DNA from: Xestospongia bergquistia
Taxonomy: Eukaryota; Porifera; Demospongiae; Haplosclerida; Petrosiidae
NCBI GenBank assembly: GCA_963965975.1
Contig: OZ014421.1
Coordinates: 4,949,001-5,013,000 of the forward strand
Length of the DNA stretch: 64,000 nucleotides
Direction: 5' to 3'
Shown here: in pieces, positions 60,001 through 64,000 of the stretch
Numbering within the stretch: position 1 is the first letter of the stretch
Layout: every line of letters starts with the position of its first letter
Position numbers and translations under genes: made by a program
Notes under the pieces: generated by a model
Told to the model about the DNA's origin: nothing
Database searches by the model: none
The model's input: the letters and a program-made list of their open reading frames with translations, nothing else

Positions 60001-60034
60001 CATGATGCGAGGATTGAGGTGGTAAAGTTGCCAT
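57017..60034 (-). CDS. HENMT1: Small RNA 2'-O-methyltransferase HEN1 homolog
   Basis: Eight minus-strand exons: 60034-59900, 59759-59573, 59237-59177, 58779-58597, 58159-58035, 57709-57624, 57573-57245, 57191-57017; 426 residues (human 393). It methylates the 3'-terminal 2'-OH of piRNAs and other small RNAs using S-adenosylmethionine. The SAM-binding motif is VIDMGCGECKLL (46-57), followed by IGVDIN. The HEN1-specific metal site is intact: E127, E130, H131 in CIEVIEHLH and H177 in DHKFEWGRREFQEW. VVIISTPNADFN and FDGVGDPP are also family signatures. The C-terminus is acidic and divergent. The last intron (57244-57192, 53 bp) starts with GC (GCAAGG) and is the only way to keep the frame. The ATG is 82 bp behind the PEX2 stop, with an acceptor-like TATCACAG about 22 bp upstream. 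Confidence 0.9.
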
Positions 60035-60116
60035 AGAGAACTTGCACGTGGGCAGCTGTGATATTATGCATAATTCAGTGATAATAATGAAAAATGGTTT
60101 TAAAATTTTCAATAAA

Positions 60117-60995
60117 CTAATTTTGTGTTCTAATGGACACAACTTCATTCAAATGTACATAAGACAACACAGGTTGACTGCATACACTGCAAGGAAAGTT
60201 AGAATCTGCTTTCATATTAGCTGCAATACAATAATAACAATATATATGTCTACATTGTGTTATTTGAGGTAAGATAGGTAGACATTCACATAAAGCACAA
60301 GATGATGAAGATGCCCCTGACCAAGATGACACCATATTTCTCTGACTTGGAACTATTTTAGTTAGCATAGTACGAATCCAGTTCCGTAAAGCAGGTAAAT
60401 TCATATGAGGTAAGACAAAGAACATGAATTCAGAGAAACCATACCATATGATTTCACGATTCATGTAATCATAGTTTAATTCTCGAAGTGATTGTTGTCT
60501 CTGTGATACTATCACTAGTCTCAATAATCTTTCTTTTAAAGAAGGGTAGCATCCTTGGAGAAGGAAGGAACAAAAATTAATCATATTGACTAGTTGAAAG
60601 AGAGACTTAATAAAGTCAAGGAGTTGATCTGCTCGCAATGATGGAAACAAAATATTAAAAATATCTTCAAATCTGTCTTGTATCCATTCTATACACACAA
60701 AGTAGCCAAATAGAAACCATCTTTGATGTCTACTTAATACCATCCCATTATTTGTTGAGTATTTTAATCCCATCATCTGTTGTCCAAATGTACATCCATT
60801 GTTACCCATTGACCATTTCCATAAAAGGTAACGTAGGCCTGCCTTCAATTCTGGCTTTAATCTAGCCAAAAATGACACCTGGGGCAAAGCTTTAAAAATT
60901 CTAATAAATTTTTCCTGCATTATACTGGTAAGATCATTGTCCAGTTCTGAAACATCTAATTGGCTTATCCTCAGCACTTTCTCAGCTGCGGCCAT
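60117..60995 (-). CDS. PEX2: Peroxisome biogenesis factor 2 (RING E3 ligase)
   Basis: Single exon, 292 residues (human 305). PEX2 is an integral peroxisomal membrane ubiquitin ligase that works with PEX10 and PEX12 to recycle the PTS receptor PEX5. N-terminal ISQLDVSELDNDL, KPELKAGLRYLLWKWSM and MMGLKY match the family. Hydrophobic helices fill the middle (WFLFGYFVCIEWI, FCSFLLQGCYPSLKERLLRL). The C-terminal RING is about 233-272 (CALCECLP...CRHIYCYYC...CSVC). The start chosen is the second Met (MAAAEKVLRI); an in-frame Met 12 codons upstream is possible. The start context CAAGATGGCCGC resembles a YY1 site. It is divergent from PRRC2 across 320 bp and followed closely by HENMT1 on the same strand. 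Confidence 0.93.
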   Translation of the reverse strand: MAAAEKVLRISQLDVSELDNDLTSIMQEKFIRIFKALPQVSFLARLKPELKAGLRYLLWKWSMGNNGCTFGQQMMGLKYSTNNGMVLSRHQRWFLFGYFVCIEWIQDRFEDIFNILFPSLRADQLLDFIKSLFQLVNMINFCSFLLQGCYPSLKERLLRLVIVSQRQQSLRELNYDYMNREIIWYGFSEFMFFVLPHMNLPALRNWIRTMLTKIVPSQRNMVSSWSGASSSSCALCECLPILPQITQCRHIYCYYCIAANMKADSNFPCSVCSQPVLSYVHLNEVVSIRTQN

Positions 60996-61315
60996 CTTGA
61001 CTAGTATCCGTATACTTCCGTAAAACAACACTTGATTCTAATCTTTCGCCATCTTTAAGTTTTTCGAATCCTCTTCCATCTCCCTTTCTTTTCTTCACAA
61101 GAGACCTTCAGTCAATTCTTGAAACTTACTAACTGTAGTATATTGTATTGAGATCTTTGAAAAGACTGTTCTCTACTGGGATTTCAGAGAAAAGCTAGTG
61201 TAAGTTATTTTACGCCTACCTACACCAACTCAAAATGGCGACAATCAGAATTATCATTCATGTTCATTCTATAGCCACACACACATAAAGATCTGAATGT
61301 CTTCTACTGGAGAGA
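60996..61315. promoter_or_regulatory. Divergent promoter PEX2/PRRC2
   Basis: 320 bp between start codons. AAAATGGCGAC (about 61232) and the CAAGATGGCCGC that spans the PEX2 ATG (60990-61001) are two YY1-like ATGGC sites facing opposite directions. Confidence 0.5.
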
Positions 61316-64000
61316 ATGTCTGGAGGTGGTCATAAAGATGCTGGCAATGCCAAGAGATATCCATCAATGAATTTGGCTCAATCATACAAAGGGGGTCCCA
61401 ATGACTATCGTTATGGGCAAAGTAAGGAGACTATACTAACAGAACTTATATAATGAGGCTATAGGATATGGTAGTAATGTGTAGTGTAGATAACATTAAT
61501 GCCTAGCTATAGTATTTATAACAGTAGTGACATACAAATTAATGATAGCAGTGGTTGTTGTATGTTTATCCTTGAAATACCAAATCTCTATGTTCACTTT
61601 TAAAGTATTCATTTACTGAATACATTTAAATATACTGAGTCTTTCTCTTCTAGTTCTCGTCTTTTATTTGTAAAATGAATTACAGGCTTTCCCTTTGTCA
61701 CAATTTGTAGGAAATTACTTTCAGTAATAAACACATGTATAAATAGAGTCATTTTTCAAAGCTCTCTTTTTACAATGCTAATCTATAATACCTATACAAT
61801 ATGTGTAGAGATATGACAGTATAATGTGACATGTATCCAATACACAGGGTCTGGATCAATGCAATCACTCGGTAAAGTCTCAAATTCACGACGTATGCCA
61901 GCACCTGTTCAACTGGAGAGCCTCAAAAGTTCTCATGGTGATTACCGTCCCAGTAGTGTCAGCTTGGTACCTCAGGGAGGTGGTGGGTGGACCAACAACA
62001 CTGGAGGAGATAAGAAGGAGGAAGATGACAAGAAGAAGACAAAAATGGAGAAAAAAGAAGGTATTAATCATATACACTCCTCTGTTATAAATTGTCTTGA
62101 TATTTAGAGGGTTGGAAGACAACTAATCCTATTCCAGAACGCTCAGAAGATTTTCATGCTGACTTTCCCTCTTTGGATGAACAAGATAAATTACCTCGTA
62201 AAGAAAATAGAGATGATGCTAAGAAACGCCAATATGAAGGTACACAATAAACATCAATAGTTACCACAGTGATAGCAAGTATCAGTACTTACCTAGGATA
62301 CCTACCATTAGTAAGCTCTAGACTAGTAAACATCAGTACTTACCACAATGACCTAGGATAGTTACCATTAGTAAGCTCTAGACTAGTAAACATCAGTACT
62401 TACCACAGTAACCTAGGATAGCTACCATTAGTAAGCTCTAGACTAGTAAACATCAGTACTTACCACAGTGACCAAGGATAGCTACCATTAATAAGTTAAC
62501 ATTAGTGCCTTTACTCTATAGACAAAGATCGTCCATTGTCTGAACGTCATTCTCCCTCACAATACCCAGATCATCCACGAGGACAAGATGTACCTCCTAT
62601 GCCTTATCCTCCAGTCCATAGCTACCGTCTACCTCCATCTCATCGTGGTGGATCGGGATTCCATCCATCACGACCTCCACCAAGACCAGGTTCAGTAATA
62701 ATAATAATAATACAAAAAATAGTTTTATTTAAGCTGTATATGAGTTAAATTAATGTAATAATGAATGTACTTTCATTTCATTCTTGTCCTCCTAATTATT
62801 ACCTTCATTTTTTCTCAATTTGCTATGGATAAGATAGTGTGTATATTTATTGTAATATCTGTTTTGTAGGTGACTATCAACCACCATCAGGTGGTCACTA
62901 TCCTCCATCTCAAGTAAGTATCTCTCTTTCACACACACAGACCATTATTGTCATGTTTATTATGTTCTTAGAATTATCGTTATCATCATCGTCATATGCC
63001 TTACCCTCCTCCACCAAACTATGTCTCAACAGACCCATATGATATGTAAGTTAATAAAACTTAGAAGATTAGTGTACAGTGCAAGGTTAAGTCATGAATC
63101 TCATAATGTTGTACAACTGTTCCACATTAAGTATTTTCTCTTTTCTATAGCGATCCTTATCACCTTCCACCCAAAAGCAGAGATGGAAAGAGACCTCCTG
63201 ATGGACGGAGGGAAGACACTGGACGTCCCCCTACTGTTAAAGCAGATGATTTAAAACAAATGGAAGAGGACGATGATGAAGGCTGGGCGGGGCATCATGA
63301 AGATGTCGATTACAGTGTTGACGTGGTCTTTGAGGATTCATCAGATGAGGAAATTGATCGTAAGAAAAAGGAAGAAACCAAGAAATCTCATCCGCCCCCC
63401 TTCACACGACAAGACAGTCCAAATGACCCAACCTCCAAAGACGAGCATCCTCCATCAAATAGATCTGCTCACTCAGCTCCTCAAGGGTACCCCCGTGAAC
63501 CTGGACCTCCATATTATCCACCTTATCATGATTACCCTTACTATTCCGCACCATCTCATTGGTACCCTCCATATTCTCACCCTCCCCCTCGGGGAGGACA
63601 ATATGAACAAGGAAGACATCATTCAAAGCAAAGGAGATTTGGAGATGGTGACCATGATCACCCAGGACGAGGTGGACATTATAATTTTGTTCCAAAATGG
63701 GATCAAAATTATAGACATGGGAATGAGTCCCGAGAATGGGAATCCAATTTTGACAATAAAAGTGGACCTCCAAGAGTTCTCAAGAAGGAGGCTCGCTCAT
63801 CTCCTTCAACTGAGACTCCACCATCTACTGCAGAGAAAGAAGTTGGTGATGAGGATGCCCCTCAATCACCAGACATCATTCCTCAAAATCGTAGTGTTCC
63901 CAAAAAGATCATGATGCGTGAGTTTGTAAATAAAGATACTGATGCTGGGCGTGGCTCTCCATCTGATCAGAATCAATCATTGAAGCAAGGCAGATCAGAT
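61316..64000 (+). CDS. PRRC2: PRRC2 (BAT2-family) protein, N-terminal part, truncated by window
   Basis: Exons 61316-61421, 61848-62060, 62108-62239, 62522-62689, 62870-62913, 62972-63045, then 63151 open to the window end; 529 residues are visible. PRRC2A/B/C are large, mostly disordered RNA-associated proteins of stress granules and translation. BAT2 N-terminal signatures are present in order: NLAQSYKGGPNDYRYGQ; SGSMQSLGKVSNSRRMPAPV then LESLKS; a Trp-Thr-Asn stretch; SEDFHADFPSLDEQDK; and the acidic DDDEGWAGHHEDVDYS followed by DEE. The part after it is Pro/Tyr/His-rich (YYPPYHDYPYYSAPSH-like). The frame has no stop through 64000. One intron has a 60-bp tandem repeat. Confidence 0.88.
61422..61847. 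other. PRRC2 intron 1
   Basis: 426 bp AT-rich intron; nothing else recognised. Confidence 0.5.
62271..62500. repeat. 60-bp tandem repeat in PRRC2 intron 3
   Basis: Four units with core CAGTGACCTAGGATAGCTAC followed by CATTAGTAAGCTCTAGACTA. The first unit is internally deleted and the last diverges. The same core occurs once in ANKRD45 intron 2 at 29458-29482. Confidence 0.9.

Overview
The window is eukaryotic nuclear DNA from an animal with a small, compact, AT-rich genome. Genes have many short introns (often 45-100 bp, GT-AG), intergenic gaps are often under 200 bp, and the gene set is animal-type (KLHL20, HENMT1, PEX2, RABGEF1, PRRC2, FAM102, XPNPEP3, DPM2). Style and content fit a demosponge such as Amphimedon queenslandica. 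That assignment is inference; I could not search a database. Coding exons below were joined by hand from splice signals, reading-frame continuity and family resemblance, so UTRs and transcription starts are not defined.

Region 1 (1-17.6 kb) is accessory. Three tandem same-strand paralogs encode single-pass, two-Ig-domain surface proteins with a Ser/Thr-rich stalk (A 2601-4965, B 9918-12224, C 15040-17537). They are embedded in segmental duplications and mixed with mobile DNA: a degenerate MULE-like SWIM-zinc-finger transposon with recognisable terminal inverted repeats (6380-8728), a second fragment of it at the window start, a LINE reverse-transcriptase scrap (about 13.45-13.59 kb) and a decayed fragment of the next gene (about 12.97-13.2 kb).

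Region 2 (17.7-25.8 kb) is one gene for a 2465-residue low-complexity/coiled-coil protein. It carries two large in-frame tandem repeat arrays, and the second (20 x 27 residues) has a four-unit higher-order period. It may be AKNA-like, but that is uncertain.

Region 3 (26-64 kb) is dense housekeeping DNA arranged largely as head-to-head pairs that share short intergenic promoters: KLHL20/ANKRD45, clathrin light chain/RPS18 (97 bp), RABGEF1/CARD protein (90 bp), PSMD5/NDT-EF-NDT protein (85 bp), DPM2/FAM102 (192 bp) and PEX2/PRRC2 (320 bp). XPNPEP3, a small membrane protein and HENMT1 fill the rest. HENMT1 starts only 82 bp behind PEX2 on the same strand.

The most unusual protein is the 563-residue product of 44703-48815. 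It has two nucleoside 2-deoxyribosyltransferase-like domains, each keeping a candidate catalytic Glu, on either side of a canonical EF-hand calcium loop. Other points of interest are (CT)n microsatellites repeatedly placed against 3' splice sites, tandem amplification of a 5' splice site, a likely intronization event in Ig paralog C, ATG-only first coding exons, a GC-AG intron in HENMT1, and a TA-flanked MITE in the clathrin light chain gene.
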